In this document: piece by piece, positions 16,991-28,294 of the stretch
How the letters are laid out: each line of letters begins with the position of its first letter
Position numbering within the stretch: the stretch's first letter is position 1
NCBI GenBank assembly: GCA_001564065.1
Contig: LKNA01000026.1
Location: 1 to 38,231, forward strand
From: Chitinophagaceae bacterium T5-Br10_B2g13
GTDB lineage: Bacteria > Bacteroidota > Rhodothermia > Balneolales > Balneolaceae
Reading direction: 5' to 3'
Length of the DNA: 38,231 nucleotides
Translations under genes and position numbers: made by a program
Notes under the pieces: model-generated
Database searches by the model: none
What the model was told of the DNA's origin: nothing
Seen by the model: the letters and a program-made list of their open reading frames with translations, nothing else

Positions 16991-18690
16991 TACCCTGCCA
17001 CATAGCCGTCTCCCCGGCTGTCTGAGGCACCACTCATCATGCCGTCTTCATTCAATATAATGATATGCGTGAGTGCGATACTGCCGATTTTTTCTACCCG
17101 ATGCCCATACTCTTCGAGTCTTCGAACCGTATCATCAGAAAAATAGAGCCCTTCTACATAAAGATTGTCCGGTAACCATTGATGATGTATTCTGGGCGCG
17201 GAAATTGCTTGATTGGCATTCATTTCAAAAAGTGCCATGTTGAGAAAGTTTTGAAGCGTGGCGGTTATAATCCTTGGTCCGCCGGCGCCCCCGCCCGCAA
17301 ATACCGGTTTACCGTTTTTCAGGGCAATGGTCGGGCTCATACTGCTTAACATACGCTTGCCTGGCTCGATCGAGTTTGCCTCAGCGCCGATCAATCCAAA
17401 CATATTGGGCTCTCCCGGTTTAGCTGAGAAATCATCCATCTCATTATTCATTAAAAATCCGGCACCGGAAACAGTTACAAAACTCCCGAAAGATCCGTTG
17501 AGAGTTGTGTTGACGGCTACAACGTTTCCATACTGGTCTGCAACATTAAAGTGAGTGGTTTCATCACTTTCAATTACATCATTGAACTTTCCGTGAGATA
17601 TGGATTCGCTTGATGAAGCCATTGTGGGATCGAAATCTGAAATACGATCTGACAGATATTTTTGTTCAAGCAGTTCCGCAACAGGAATTTCTGAATAGTC
17701 GGGGTCGCCAAGCCAGTAATTTCGGTCGGCAAATGATCGCCTGAATGATTCTGCCAGACGATGTACATAATCGGCAGAGTTGAGGCTATACTCTTCAATA
17801 TTTACTTCACTCAGCATATTCAGCACTTGCTTCATAACTATTCCTCCGCTACTGGGCGGTGGCATCATATAGAGCTCAAAGTCATGGAACTCTGTTTTCA
17901 CAGGATTGCGCCACACGCTTTTGTAGTCCCTAAGATCTCGGAGGGTAATAATTCCGCCTGTACGATTCATCTCTTCTACAATTAAGCGCCCGGTAAGCCC
18001 GGAGTAAAATCCTCTACGTCCCATGCTGGCAATTCTTTTCAGACTTTCCGCCAAATCTTTCTGGACAAAAAGATCGCCGGCCTTCCACGGTGCCCCATCC
18101 GGTTTTAGAAAAATGTCTTTTGAGCCATCAAACCTGCTAAGGCGTTCTGCAGCATTGTTAAGTGATCTGGCATGCGAGTGTGACAAAATATAGCCATCCT
18201 CAGCTAACCGAATGGCCGGTTCCATTACAATCTCAAGAGCAAGTGTGCCGTATCTCTCCAGGGCTGTGATCATGCCGTCAACTGTTCCCGGTACACCGGA
18301 CGCCAAACCTCCAACTTTACTTTTATCGCTAATGTATTCACCATCTTCATCCAGGTACATATCTCTGGTTGCCCGAGCCGGGGCCTTTTCTCGGAAATCC
18401 AGTGTGTTAATTTCTCCGTCGCGCGTATGTAGAACCATAAATCCGCCACCTCCAATATTACCGGCCCGGGGCAGGGTTACGGCAAGGGCAAACTGAACAG
18501 CTACGACAGCATCAATCGCATTTCCTCCCATTTGCAATATTTCCAGACCTGCTTCAGACGCGTAGCGGTCAGCTGAAGTTACAACCCCGTTTTGAAAACT
18601 TGCCGGTTGAGAAACCTGCGCTGAAGTAAGTTCGAATTGCGAAAAAAAGAAGAGTGAGAGGAGAAGAGTTTTGAGCAGTATTCTCGACAT
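16987..18690 (-). CDS. ggt: Gamma-glutamyltranspeptidase
   Basis: The enzyme cleaves gamma-glutamyl bonds, mainly of glutathione, in the periplasm. The 567-residue precursor has a signal peptide (MSRILLKTLLLSLFFFSQF, cut near TSAQ). The large-subunit signatures are MGGNAIDAVVAVQFALAVT, GNIGGGGFMV and DFREKAPA. Autoprocessing is expected before the nucleophile Thr378 in the ETTHFNVAD motif, giving a small subunit that contains LNGSFGSFV, NNEMDDFS, MLSSMSPTI and the GGAGGPRI oxyanion region. All expected catalytic motifs are intact and the length is usual. It is the last gene of the minus-strand run, 36 bases after xerD, and converges on the kinase-like gene. Confidence 0.95.
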   Translation of the reverse strand: MSRILLKTLLLSLFFFSQFELTSAQVSQPASFQNGVVTSADRYASEAGLEILQMGGNAIDAVVAVQFALAVTLPRAGNIGGGGFMVLHTRDGEINTLDFREKAPARATRDMYLDEDGEYISDKSKVGGLASGVPGTVDGMITALERYGTLALEIVMEPAIRLAEDGYILSHSHARSLNNAAERLSRFDGSKDIFLKPDGAPWKAGDLFVQKDLAESLKRIASMGRRGFYSGLTGRLIVEEMNRTGGIITLRDLRDYKSVWRNPVKTEFHDFELYMMPPPSSGGIVMKQVLNMLSEVNIEEYSLNSADYVHRLAESFRRSFADRNYWLGDPDYSEIPVAELLEQKYLSDRISDFDPTMASSSESISHGKFNDVIESDETTHFNVADQYGNVVAVNTTLNGSFGSFVTVSGAGFLMNNEMDDFSAKPGEPNMFGLIGAEANSIEPGKRMLSSMSPTIALKNGKPVFAGGGAGGPRIITATLQNFLNMALFEMNANQAISAPRIHHQWLPDNLYVEGLYFSDDTVRRLEEYGHRVEKIGSIALTHIIILNEDGMMSGASDSRGDGYVAGY

Positions 18691-18726
18691 GAATGAAAGT
18701 GATTGAGTGGTTAATAGGATGTTATT

Positions 18727-19638
18727 TCAGGCTCGCGGATGAAACTCCTTGTGCACCTGATGCAGTAATGAACGATCAACGTGGGTGTAAATTTCAGTTG
18801 TTATGATGGATGTGTGACCAAGCATCTCCTGCACCGCTCTTAAATCGGCTCCGCCTTCGAGAAGGTGAGTGGCAAAGGAGTGACGGAAAATATGGGGGTA
18901 AACGTTTTTTTCGATACCGGCTTTCATCGCGTATTTATTTACAATGTTCCAAATACTCATCCGGGTTAGAGGCCCGCCCCGTTGATTTAAAAATATCTTA
19001 TTTTCAGATTTCCCGGGCTTTTTCGGATTTAAAAACTCTTTACGGGATGTCTCTATGTAGTGTTCAAGTGCCTGCTGGGCTATTTCACCAACCGGCACCA
19101 GCCGTTCTTTATTTCCTTTTCCTACAACACGAATAAACCCGATTTCAAAAAAAAGGCGGTTCATTTCCAGATCGGTAAGTTCACTGACCCGCATTCCGCT
19201 TGCGTACAAGGTTTCCAGGATGGCGGCATCGCGAATACCGGCAGATGTGGTTCTATCCGCCTCGTTGATAATCGACTCAACCTCTTGCGGATTCAAAACT
19301 TCAGGAAGTTTTTTTGCTTTCTTGGGGAGCTCTATGAGTTCAGCAGGGTTCGCCTCTGCAATCTTTTCCACCACCGCGAATTCGTGAAAGCTTCGGATGC
19401 TGGAAATATTCCTGGAAATGGTGCTAACAGCCAGCTCCATTTCCGTTAGTTCTTCAAGATACTGTTCTATGTGGTTTAGCGTAATTCCATCCAGACCGGA
19501 TATTTGCAGCGTGTGTGATACAAAATGAAGATATCGACGAAGATCATTTTCGTAGGAGAGCGTCGAATTTTTTGTCAAACCTTTTTCCAGTTTGATGAAC
19601 TGTAAATACTGCTTCAGTTCAGTTTCGAATGCTCCCAT
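18727..19638 (-). CDS. xerD: Tyrosine recombinase XerD (XerC/XerD family)
   Basis: The recombinase resolves chromosome dimers at the dif site with a partner Xer protein. The 303-residue length is standard. The N-terminal SAM-like domain spans about 1-90. The catalytic domain has the complete set: Arg150 in YASGMRVSEL, Lys174 in VVGKGNKERLVP, His249 and Arg252 in PHIFRHSFATHLLEGGADL, His275 in MLGHTSIITTEIY, and the nucleophile Tyr284. It shows no sign of being a mobile-element integrase: it sits 3 bases after the 7TM-HD gene in a housekeeping run, with no attachment repeats. XerC versus XerD cannot be settled alone, but the sequence reads more like XerD. Confidence 0.92.
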   Translation of the reverse strand: MGAFETELKQYLQFIKLEKGLTKNSTLSYENDLRRYLHFVSHTLQISGLDGITLNHIEQYLEELTEMELAVSTISRNISSIRSFHEFAVVEKIAEANPAELIELPKKAKKLPEVLNPQEVESIINEADRTTSAGIRDAAILETLYASGMRVSELTDLEMNRLFFEIGFIRVVGKGNKERLVPVGEIAQQALEHYIETSRKEFLNPKKPGKSENKIFLNQRGGPLTRMSIWNIVNKYAMKAGIEKNVYPHIFRHSFATHLLEGGADLRAVQEMLGHTSIITTEIYTHVDRSLLHQVHKEFHPRA

Positions 19639-19641
19639 CTG

Positions 19642-22041
19642 CTACTCCTCGCTCTTCTCATCACTGCTCTTTTTTTCATCAGGTAAAGAGCTATCAGCGG
19701 TTCCTTTATTTTCTTCCTCTTTAGAAGGTTTTTCTCCGCTCGCTTTTTTCTTCTTTTTTTCTTCCGGGTATTCAATCCGGCTGTGATAAACCCCTACTAA
19801 AATATTCAGAAAGGATTTTTTAATGGTCTGTATATGCTTGAACGTTAGCGGGCAGTTACTTAGCTGACCATCGTTGATATGATCGTCTACGAGCCGATTG
19901 ATAAGATTTTCGAGCTTACTGTAATTTGGATCCTTCATCGCACGAGAAGCCGCTTCTACACCATCAGCCAGCAACAGAATACCCTGCTCTTTAGTATAAG
20001 GCGTGGGGCCGTCGTAGCGGAAATCTTCTTCAGGTATCGTCTCTTTCTGATTTTGTGCCTTTCCGTAAAAATACTTGATCAAAGAGGTACCGTGGTGCGT
20101 TTTAATAAATTCGATAATGACATCAGGCAGATTATGCTCTTTGGCAATTTTCACACCCTCGCTCACATGATTCTTAATCACCAGGGCACTCATCTTTGGT
20201 TTCAGCTTATCGTGATCGTTCGATTTGTTCTGATTTTCGATAAAGTATGCCGGCTTATCCATCTTCCCAACGTCGTGGTACATGGCGCCAACACGGCAAA
20301 GCAGTGCATTTGCCCCGATGTCTGACGCGGCAGATTCGGCGAGATTGGCAACCTGCAAGCTGTGGTGGAAGGTGCCGGGGGCTTCGTTCATCAGCTTCTT
20401 CATGAGCGGAAGGTTGGTATCACCCAGCTCCAGCAGCGTGAAATCGGTAGTGATTTTGAAGAGCTTCTCTATCAGCAGTATAAGCGGATAGGTAAAGAGA
20501 ATAAAGATTGAGTTGATCACCACAAACAGAACATCTGTTCCGAACTGATCAAATCCGGTATAGCGTGTTAACGCAAAACCGCCCAGTACAACCAAATAAC
20601 TGCCCATAACCACGCCGGGTGTAGTAAAGAAGAATTGAGAGCGATTTTTGATATCCCTCACGGAAAAAACACCTAAACTGCAGGCAATTGTGGTGGCAAT
20701 CAGATATTCGAAGCTGTTATCGTGAATGATACCGGTAATCATTGCCAGGGTGATGGTAGCCATCAATCCAACCCGGGAATCAAAAATGATGGTCAATATA
20801 ATAGGGGCAACCGCGATGGGTATGATATAACTGTTTACGCTGTCTACCTGGTAAATTGCTGCACTGCCCAGAATGAAGATACCCATCACAATAAAAACCA
20901 GCAGGAACATGGATGGTTTATTGAAGATATTGAGTCGATACAGGTAGATATAGAATAGAAAAACAAAAGCGGCTGCTATAATGACCATAGCTTCACCGAT
21001 GAACCGAAGCATTTTTTCGTGATCAGAAGCAGATGCGGCACGTGCTTCGGCCAGGCTTTCTAATGTATTTGCCCGTTCCGGGGTAACAATATCACCCTTT
21101 CGTATAATGATTTCTCCCTGTTCCACAGCACCTTTTGTAGTGGAGATATTTTCCATCCGCTCACTCAAAATGGCCTCTGTATCTTCTTCACTGTAGATAT
21201 AGTTGGGCTCAATAACTTTTGATAAAATCTCACTTGCAACCTCTGCGGCCCGGTTACTTAATGATCTGTTGAACTGAGTTTCAGCGTAGTCCAAAGCTTC
21301 AATTGGATCGTACGTTCTGTTAAGGCTAATGGTCCGTTCCGTTCGATCAATTAGGTTTCGTACAATAATTTCGTCCTGCTCAATATTCTCCTTTACACGG
21401 TCTACCACACCTCTGCTGAGCAATTCGTTTGATACATTTCGGATATTTGACTGAATTTGGTCAACTAAAAGAGTCTGGTTGGATGCATCAAGCCTTTTTG
21501 ATTCATAATCATCCAGAATTGTGTTCCAGGCCTCTTCAGAAAAATTCAGATTTGAGAATCGTCTTTCTTGAAAATAACGGATACTGTCGTTGGCTGCAGT
21601 GCCTTCGTCAGTGAGTTTAGACCGCTGCCACTGCAGGTAGCTGTCAAGAACAGGCTGCAGCGTTCTGTAAACAGAATCTATACGAGCATCAATAGTAATG
21701 GACGCATTTTGATCAGCATGAAATACAGGTGGCGTATTTTGCCTGACTTCCTGCCTCTCTTGATCAATTTCAGCGGATGACTTTTTCAGTGAAAAGGTAA
21801 AAGGTGCTGTAAGATCGTCGGCTCTCCACGGTTCACCTACTGCATAACTTGCTACAGGTTGAAAGGTAGTTTGGGGCAGGGTGATCAGAATGGAAATGAC
21901 AAATACAGAAAAGATGAGAATCCGAAGATATTTGATTTTCTTCTGTTCGGCCTCTTTCAGCTTCTGCTTTTTCTTTTTACCGATATTGGGTGATTGTTTG
22001 CGGTTTTTTTGACCCAGACCCAATTTTTCAAGAATGCTCAT
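19642..22041 (-). CDS. 7TM-HD membrane phosphohydrolase (PgpH/YqfF type, probable c-di-AMP phosphodiesterase)
   Basis: The protein has 799 residues. A lysine-rich cytoplasmic start leads to a first membrane helix (about 41-58) and a large extracytoplasmic 7TMR-HDED domain (about 65-340) that includes IIIRKGDIVTPE. A bundle of about seven helices (345-530) and a cytoplasmic HD domain follow: TFHHSLQVANLAESAA (His560) and MYHDVGKMDKP with the His589-Asp590 pair. The C-terminal tail is highly charged and lysine/glutamate/serine-rich. PgpH proteins of Listeria hydrolyse c-di-AMP, and this architecture predicts the same reaction; substrate is inferred from family only. It sits between ligA and xerD, with a 3-base gap to xerD. 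Confidence 0.92.
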   Translation of the reverse strand: MSILEKLGLGQKNRKQSPNIGKKKKQKLKEAEQKKIKYLRILIFSVFVISILITLPQTTFQPVASYAVGEPWRADDLTAPFTFSLKKSSAEIDQERQEVRQNTPPVFHADQNASITIDARIDSVYRTLQPVLDSYLQWQRSKLTDEGTAANDSIRYFQERRFSNLNFSEEAWNTILDDYESKRLDASNQTLLVDQIQSNIRNVSNELLSRGVVDRVKENIEQDEIIVRNLIDRTERTISLNRTYDPIEALDYAETQFNRSLSNRAAEVASEILSKVIEPNYIYSEEDTEAILSERMENISTTKGAVEQGEIIIRKGDIVTPERANTLESLAEARAASASDHEKMLRFIGEAMVIIAAAFVFLFYIYLYRLNIFNKPSMFLLVFIVMGIFILGSAAIYQVDSVNSYIIPIAVAPIILTIIFDSRVGLMATITLAMITGIIHDNSFEYLIATTIACSLGVFSVRDIKNRSQFFFTTPGVVMGSYLVVLGGFALTRYTGFDQFGTDVLFVVINSIFILFTYPLILLIEKLFKITTDFTLLELGDTNLPLMKKLMNEAPGTFHHSLQVANLAESAASDIGANALLCRVGAMYHDVGKMDKPAYFIENQNKSNDHDKLKPKMSALVIKNHVSEGVKIAKEHNLPDVIIEFIKTHHGTSLIKYFYGKAQNQKETIPEEDFRYDGPTPYTKEQGILLLADGVEAASRAMKDPNYSKLENLINRLVDDHINDGQLSNCPLTFKHIQTIKKSFLNILVGVYHSRIEYPEEKKKKKASGEKPSKEEENKGTADSSLPDEKKSSDEKSEE

Positions 22042-22174
22042 AATAATAGATTCGTAGAAGGTAACCTCAACATTTTTACGAGTACCCGTTTCATAGTATA
22101 GGGAAGGTGAGGTTTTATCAAAAATTGATTTTTAAAGATAAATCAAAATTGTTGTTTAATTGCTATGGCAACGG

Positions 22175-24190
<2,016 letters not shown>

Positions 24191-25270
24191 TTAAAATGAT
24201 GGTCTGTCGGCAACAGAGTCAGGTTCGGCTACGTTCGGGGGAAGTTCAAACGGAATGGGGGAGGCCCATTTCGGATCATCTTCAAAGAGATCACGGGTCA
24301 GCTCTACTGCTTCCTGCTCTTCATTAAAATATTGTTGACGAAAATTGTCAATTCGGTGGCCATTTAGAAACAGAAGCATTCGACTATATTGTCCACGGAC
24401 CCGAATGGTATCGCTGAACTCATAATTGAATGCAGTGCCTTCTTCAAGCCAGTAAGGATCTACACGGGGCTTTAAATCGCTCCAAACGCGAACAGGTTCA
24501 AGCCGATCCATTGCCGCGTAAATAGTGAGGTATAAGATATCGTCTAACTCTGCATTAGCCGTAGGTTCGGGCTGCTGGGCCGGTGATTCCGTGATATCCA
24601 GCGGAATACCTGTTTCACCCTCCTGTAGTGTCTCTTCAGGAACAGGTGGGGTGTCTACGATTTGAGTATCATCTGTAGCAAAAAAGTCATTGGTGAAAAT
24701 GAAATAGATCACCAAAATTACAACAACAATAATTACGCCAAGTCCGATTAAACGAACAGGGGTATTATTGCGATTAGTCGAAAAACGCTTCCCCATATCA
24801 GCCCAATTGACATTTCGCACACTTGGGGGATCTGACAGAGCTTTTTGTTGTGAAGGCTGAGGTTCCTCTTTTACAGGTGGAACTACAGGATCTTTCTCTT
24901 CCTCACTTTCTTCTATTTCCTTATGCTGAGTAACGTCATCAATATCCTCTTTGGGTTCTTCTTTTTCCGGTGATTTAAAAGATGGAGGTGCTAATTCAGG
25001 GTAATCTCTTAACAACTGATGATTATACCCCCCAACCTCAACGGCATCCAGTGCCTCAAGAACCAGTTCGTCATCCAGCTTCAGTTTTCGGCCATAGGTG
25101 CGAACAAAACTTCTGATGTAGGTTTGAATTTCCTTGGAATCTTCAAAAATCGAATCGTCCTCAATGGATTGAAGGGTAGAGAGAGGGATTTTCGTTGCGC
25201 TTTGAATGTCCTGTATGGTAAAACCGAGATGTTCCCGAATTTTGACTAAATCTTTCCCGAGTGAAGGCAT
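24191..25270 (-). CDS. RodZ-like protein: HTH domain, membrane helix, C-terminal DUF4115-like domain
   Basis: A 359-residue protein. Near the N-terminus is a RodZ-type helix-turn-helix (GKDLVKIREHLGFTIQDIQ, KIPLSTLQSIEDD, then IRSFVRTYGRKLKLD). A long acidic proline-rich linker follows, then one membrane helix at about 173-192 (LIGLGVIIVVVILVIYFIF) and a periplasmic beta-rich domain ending in the DUF4115-like region. RodZ links MreB to the elongasome and so shapes rod growth. An in-frame TTG at 25303 would extend it by 11 residues, but that codon falls inside the predicted -7 promoter element, so I chose the ATG at 25270. First gene of the minus-strand run ending in ggt. Confidence 0.86.
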   Translation of the reverse strand: MPSLGKDLVKIREHLGFTIQDIQSATKIPLSTLQSIEDDSIFEDSKEIQTYIRSFVRTYGRKLKLDDELVLEALDAVEVGGYNHQLLRDYPELAPPSFKSPEKEEPKEDIDDVTQHKEIEESEEEKDPVVPPVKEEPQPSQQKALSDPPSVRNVNWADMGKRFSTNRNNTPVRLIGLGVIIVVVILVIYFIFTNDFFATDDTQIVDTPPVPEETLQEGETGIPLDITESPAQQPEPTANAELDDILYLTIYAAMDRLEPVRVWSDLKPRVDPYWLEEGTAFNYEFSDTIRVRGQYSRMLLFLNGHRIDNFRQQYFNEEQEAVELTRDLFEDDPKWASPIPFELPPNVAEPDSVADRPSF

Positions 25271-25300
25271 AGAGTTTTGTTTTGGATTATTTTCGATGAT

Positions 25301-25331
25301 CAAATCTAATTAAATATAGGGCTTTCCAAAA
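25301..25331 (-). promoter_or_regulatory. Bacteroidota-type promoter for the rodZ-ligA-pgpH-xerD run
   Basis: Read on the minus strand, TAGATTTG (25301-25308) is an exact match to the TAnnTTTG -7 element. A TTTG (25327-25330, within TTTTGG) lies 18 bases upstream at the -33 position. The ATG of the RodZ-like gene begins 30 bases after the -7 box, giving a short normal leader. This arrangement also decides the start codon. Confidence 0.6.
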
Positions 25332-25426
25332 GAGTGAGCCTAAATTGTATTATAAATTGTAAGGAATTGAAGAAAATAGGTTCCTATAAGTAGAACAGCT
25401 TGATTTTAATTCTATTTCATTCAACA

Positions 25427-26113
25427 ATGTGGAAATTATTTGAACCATATTTTGAATTACTTTTTCCCGTTGTATGTCCATGCTGCGGGTCCTCGATCCA
25501 GCAACCGGATAAACATATCTGTAATTGGTGCATTAAAAAAAGATTCGAAGCTTCTGAAACGGATCCTAATCTGTTGTTGCCGGATAGTGTCAGACTTCAG
25601 TTTTCGATGTGGGAATTTGATAAGGGCGGTTATTTGCAGCAACTGCTCCACAATTTGAAGTATAATTATTTACAATCAGTAGGTGAAGATCTGGGGACAA
25701 TACTGGCAGATAAATTTTTATCCGTTCATCAAAGGCATTTGAATGAACTGTTTAGACAAGGAGAGCCTATTATTGTTCCGGTTCCGCTTCACAAGAGCAA
25801 ACTTCGAAAAAGAGGATTTAATCAAGCCGGGGCGTTGGCCAGAGGGTTTTCAAAAAAAAGCGGCTGGCAAATTATTCCGCAGGATAACGTTCTGCGAATA
25901 AAGAGAACATCTACGCAGACAGGTCTTTCTGCAGAGAAAAGAGCGGGTAACCTGAAAAATGCTTTCCAGGTCCGGGATAATATTGACCTTAAAGACAGAA
26001 CACCGATTATCATCGATGATGTTTTCACAACGGGAGCAACTACATTCGAATTAGCTGGTGTACTCAGCCAAAAAAGTAATTCGGCAGTAGTAGTTACGGT
26101 TGCGAAAGCGTGA
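25427..26113 (+). CDS. ComF-family phosphoribosyltransferase-like protein
   Basis: The 228-residue protein has the ComF plan: an N-terminal zinc-finger-like cysteine set (CPCCGSSIQQPDKHICNWCIKK), a middle segment with LLHNLKYNYLQSVGEDLG, the basic motif VPLHKSKLRKRGFNQAGALA, KRTSTQTGLSAEKRAGNLKN-type sequence, and the PRPP-binding loop PIIIDDVFTTGATT. ComF proteins support DNA uptake in competent bacteria, but the family is also widespread in bacteria not known to be competent. The start at the ATG of MWKLFEP was chosen over an in-frame TTG at 25400. It is divergent from the RodZ-like gene. Confidence 0.9.
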   Translation: MWKLFEPYFELLFPVVCPCCGSSIQQPDKHICNWCIKKRFEASETDPNLLLPDSVRLQFSMWEFDKGGYLQQLLHNLKYNYLQSVGEDLGTILADKFLSVHQRHLNELFRQGEPIIVPVPLHKSKLRKRGFNQAGALARGFSKKSGWQIIPQDNVLRIKRTSTQTGLSAEKRAGNLKNAFQVRDNIDLKDRTPIIIDDVFTTGATTFELAGVLSQKSNSAVVVTVAKA

Positions 26114-26182
26114 AATATTGCCGATCAGAACCAACGGGTTTTCAGTTCTTTTTCTCCTCAATAGAGGCTATCTTTACACATT

Positions 26183-26821
26183 ATGTTTTCAAAGAAGTCT
26201 CATGCCATAAATATACTTGAAACCCCATACTCAACGGTTACATCCGGTGGCCACTGGTTTCATGCCACCCGAGATACGGTTGAAGAGTATGTGCCCGGAT
26301 TGCTTAAAAAACATTCGTTTGAAAGCCTGATTTCTAAAGCAGTGATCTGGATAGACAGTGCAGACTCTTTAGCAATGCTTCTCTATTTTGGACTCGCCTT
26401 TGTAACGGAAACCTGGCTTGCATCCGTTATTGCGTTTCTTTTTCACTACTGGTGGTACCATAAAAAAAGTGCGTTTGTAAATATCGTATTTGAAACTCCT
26501 GTACGACTTTTAAATACAGAACTGCTGCAGGTTGTGATTGCGGCTGTCGTACTCAGTTATATGGGTATCAGCGGAATGTATTTGGCCGTAACAATCGGAA
26601 TTATCTATTTCTTTCTATTTAAGGTAAGCTTACTCAGAAGATTATGGGATAAGTTTGATTCCGGTAAAAAGGGGGATAAGCTCCCGTTAAACGACAGGGT
26701 GCTTAAAATGGTTTTGGTAAGGTACGCCGTCTATGAAGATATGCCTCCGGTTGAGATAGAAAAACTGGACAAACAAATACGGCAAGCGGTTATTGATTAT
26801 AACAGTAAAAAGAAAAAATGA
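26183..26821 (+). CDS. Unrecognised membrane protein
   Basis: I do not recognise this 212-residue protein. A polar N-terminal part of about 60 residues contains GGHWFHATRDTVEEYVPG. Two hydrophobic hairpins follow: about residues 64-90 (LAMLLYFGLAFVTETWLAS and a WW-rich segment) and about 110-150 (LLQVVIAAVVLSYMG, then YLAVTIGIIYFFLF). The C-terminal 60 residues are soluble, charged and helical, ending in a lysine run. This predicts about four membrane spans with a cytoplasmic tail. The histidine phosphatase gene overlaps its stop codon by four bases (ATGA), so the two are translationally coupled, and the ComF gene ends 69 bases upstream. Confidence 0.75.
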   Translation: MFSKKSHAINILETPYSTVTSGGHWFHATRDTVEEYVPGLLKKHSFESLISKAVIWIDSADSLAMLLYFGLAFVTETWLASVIAFLFHYWWYHKKSAFVNIVFETPVRLLNTELLQVVIAAVVLSYMGISGMYLAVTIGIIYFFLFKVSLLRRLWDKFDSGKKGDKLPLNDRVLKMVLVRYAVYEDMPPVEIEKLDKQIRQAVIDYNSKKKK

Positions 26822-27429
26822 GTGTGAAACGGCTATTCATAGCGCGTCACGGCGAAACAGATTATAACTTAAAAGGCCTTTTACAGGGCAGAAGTATTGA
26901 TGCCCCTCTAAATGATAAAGGCTGGGAACAGGCCGGAAAACTGTCGAACTATTTAACGAGTTATACGGCAGATAAGCTCTATAGCAGCTCTTTGCAGCGA
27001 AGCTGGCAAACGGCAAAACCGTTCAGTGAGAAGCATCACCTTGAAACAGTACGCGAAAGGGGATTGGATGAGATGGATTTCGGGAAGTATGAAGGGATCC
27101 CATATTTGGAGGCCTCTGAGGATTTAAAAGAACTAAAAGCGATTTGGCAATCGGGAAGCCTGAATACACCGATACCGGGAGGAGAATCACCGGTTGAAGT
27201 ATTTGAAAGGGCAAATGATGTGATCCGGCGCGATATAGAGAATCTAAAAAGCGATACTCTTGTCTATATTTTACATGGTCGCTTGATCAGAATTCTACTG
27301 AGCAAGTGGCTTGGATATGGACTGGAAAATATGCATAAAATTGAACATCAGAACGGGGCTGTTAATCATCTTGTTTACGATAATGGTTTTAAAGCTGTGT
27401 ATCTGAACAAGACAGATCATTTGAAGTAG
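26818..27429 (+). CDS. Histidine phosphatase family protein (phosphoglycerate-mutase-like)
   Basis: The 203-residue protein carries the family RHG motif in FIARHGETDYNLKGLLQGR, where His11 is the phosphorylated residue. Further landmarks are LYSSSLQRSWQTAKPF, the acidic LDEMDFGKYEG, and the second catalytic histidine in VYILHGRLIRILLSKWLG. Size and motifs fit the cobC/GpmB branch of small phosphatases rather than glycolytic phosphoglycerate mutase; the substrate is not evident. Its start overlaps the preceding membrane protein gene by four bases, and ubiE follows after 32 bases. Confidence 0.9.
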   Translation: MSVKRLFIARHGETDYNLKGLLQGRSIDAPLNDKGWEQAGKLSNYLTSYTADKLYSSSLQRSWQTAKPFSEKHHLETVRERGLDEMDFGKYEGIPYLEASEDLKELKAIWQSGSLNTPIPGGESPVEVFERANDVIRRDIENLKSDTLVYILHGRLIRILLSKWLGYGLENMHKIEHQNGAVNHLVYDNGFKAVYLNKTDHLK

Positions 27430-27461
27430 AATGAAACTTATTTAAAAGTATTTGAAGAATT

Positions 27462-28151
27462 ATGAGTGAAAAAGTTAGAAATATGTTTGCCGATATCGCC
27501 GATGATTACGATCGGATAAACGGGATATTGTCGTTTGGTGTACACAATGCATGGAGAAAGAAAACGGTATTGGAAAGCGGTGCTAAACCGGGCGACAGAG
27601 TATTAGATTGTGCTACCGGCACAGGCGACCTGGCTCTTGAGTTCAAGAAGACGGTAGGCCATGATGGATATGTGCTGGGCACAGATTTCTGCAAAGAGAT
27701 GATTGAACATGCTCCTGCTAAGGCGGAAGATGAAAATCTTGTGGTGGAATTTGAAGTCGCTGATGCGATGGATCTTCCTTACGATGACGATTCTTTTGAT
27801 GTAACAAGTATTGCCTTCGGAATCCGGAATGTTGATGATCCCTCTGTTGCTCTGAAAGAGATGGCCCGTGTTGTAAAGCCGGGTGGGCGAGTGGTTGTAT
27901 TGGAGTTTGGCCAGCCTAAAGGGCTGATCAGGTATCCCTACCAATTTTACAGCAAACATGTAATGCCAACAGTCGGTGGTTGGATTAGCGGTAATCGCGA
28001 AGCTTATACCTATTTACCTGAAACGAGTGCAAGATTTCCTGCCGGAGACAAATTTCTTGAGCTGATGAATGAAACCGGATCATTTTCTTCCGCCAGGGCT
28101 ATAAAACTTACCGGCGGAATTGCTTACGTCTATGTGGGTACCGTTGCTTAG
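27462..28151 (+). CDS. ubiE: Demethylmenaquinone methyltransferase (UbiE/MenG)
   Basis: The enzyme makes menaquinone from demethylmenaquinone using S-adenosylmethionine, the last step of quinone synthesis. The protein has 229 residues, the usual length. Motifs are VRNMFADIADDYDRINGILSFG at the N-terminus, the SAM site LDCATGTGDLALEF, GTDFCKEMIEHA, and the two Ubie signatures DVTSIAFGIRNVDD and VKPGGRVVVLEFGQP. Other quinone genes are absent from the window, so the menaquinone role is inferred from the likely lineage. No terminator hairpin is visible before the short T-run after the stop. Confidence 0.95.
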   Translation: MSEKVRNMFADIADDYDRINGILSFGVHNAWRKKTVLESGAKPGDRVLDCATGTGDLALEFKKTVGHDGYVLGTDFCKEMIEHAPAKAEDENLVVEFEVADAMDLPYDDDSFDVTSIAFGIRNVDDPSVALKEMARVVKPGGRVVVLEFGQPKGLIRYPYQFYSKHVMPTVGGWISGNREAYTYLPETSARFPAGDKFLELMNETGSFSSARAIKLTGGIAYVYVGTVA

Positions 28152-28294
28152 TTTTTTTATATTCACACACACAACTTAGTTCTTGAGTACAATAGTGTTA
28201 TATAAATCGGTATCGGTTCTAAATTAGTTGATTAGTAACAGATCATTACAGCCGACTTTTAAACCTGACTAACAATATTTCAAAAAAATAGATC

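Noticed and set aside
18727..19638. Tyrosine recombinase as a mobile-element integrase
   Set aside because: It has XerD length and residues, lies in a tight housekeeping run, and no attachment-site repeats or cargo genes flank it.
25400..25426. TTG start for the ComF-like gene
   Set aside because: The ATG at 25427 gives the usual N-terminus just before the cysteine motif.
26169..26176. TATCTTTA as a -7 promoter box before the unrecognised membrane protein
   Set aside because: It misses the final G of TAnnTTTG, lies only 6 bases from the start codon, and no -33 element was found at the right distance.
26114..26182. Weak hairpin with AGAAC/GTTCT arms after the ComF-like gene as a terminator
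   Set aside because: Only five pairs in the outer stem with poor inner pairing; too weak to call.
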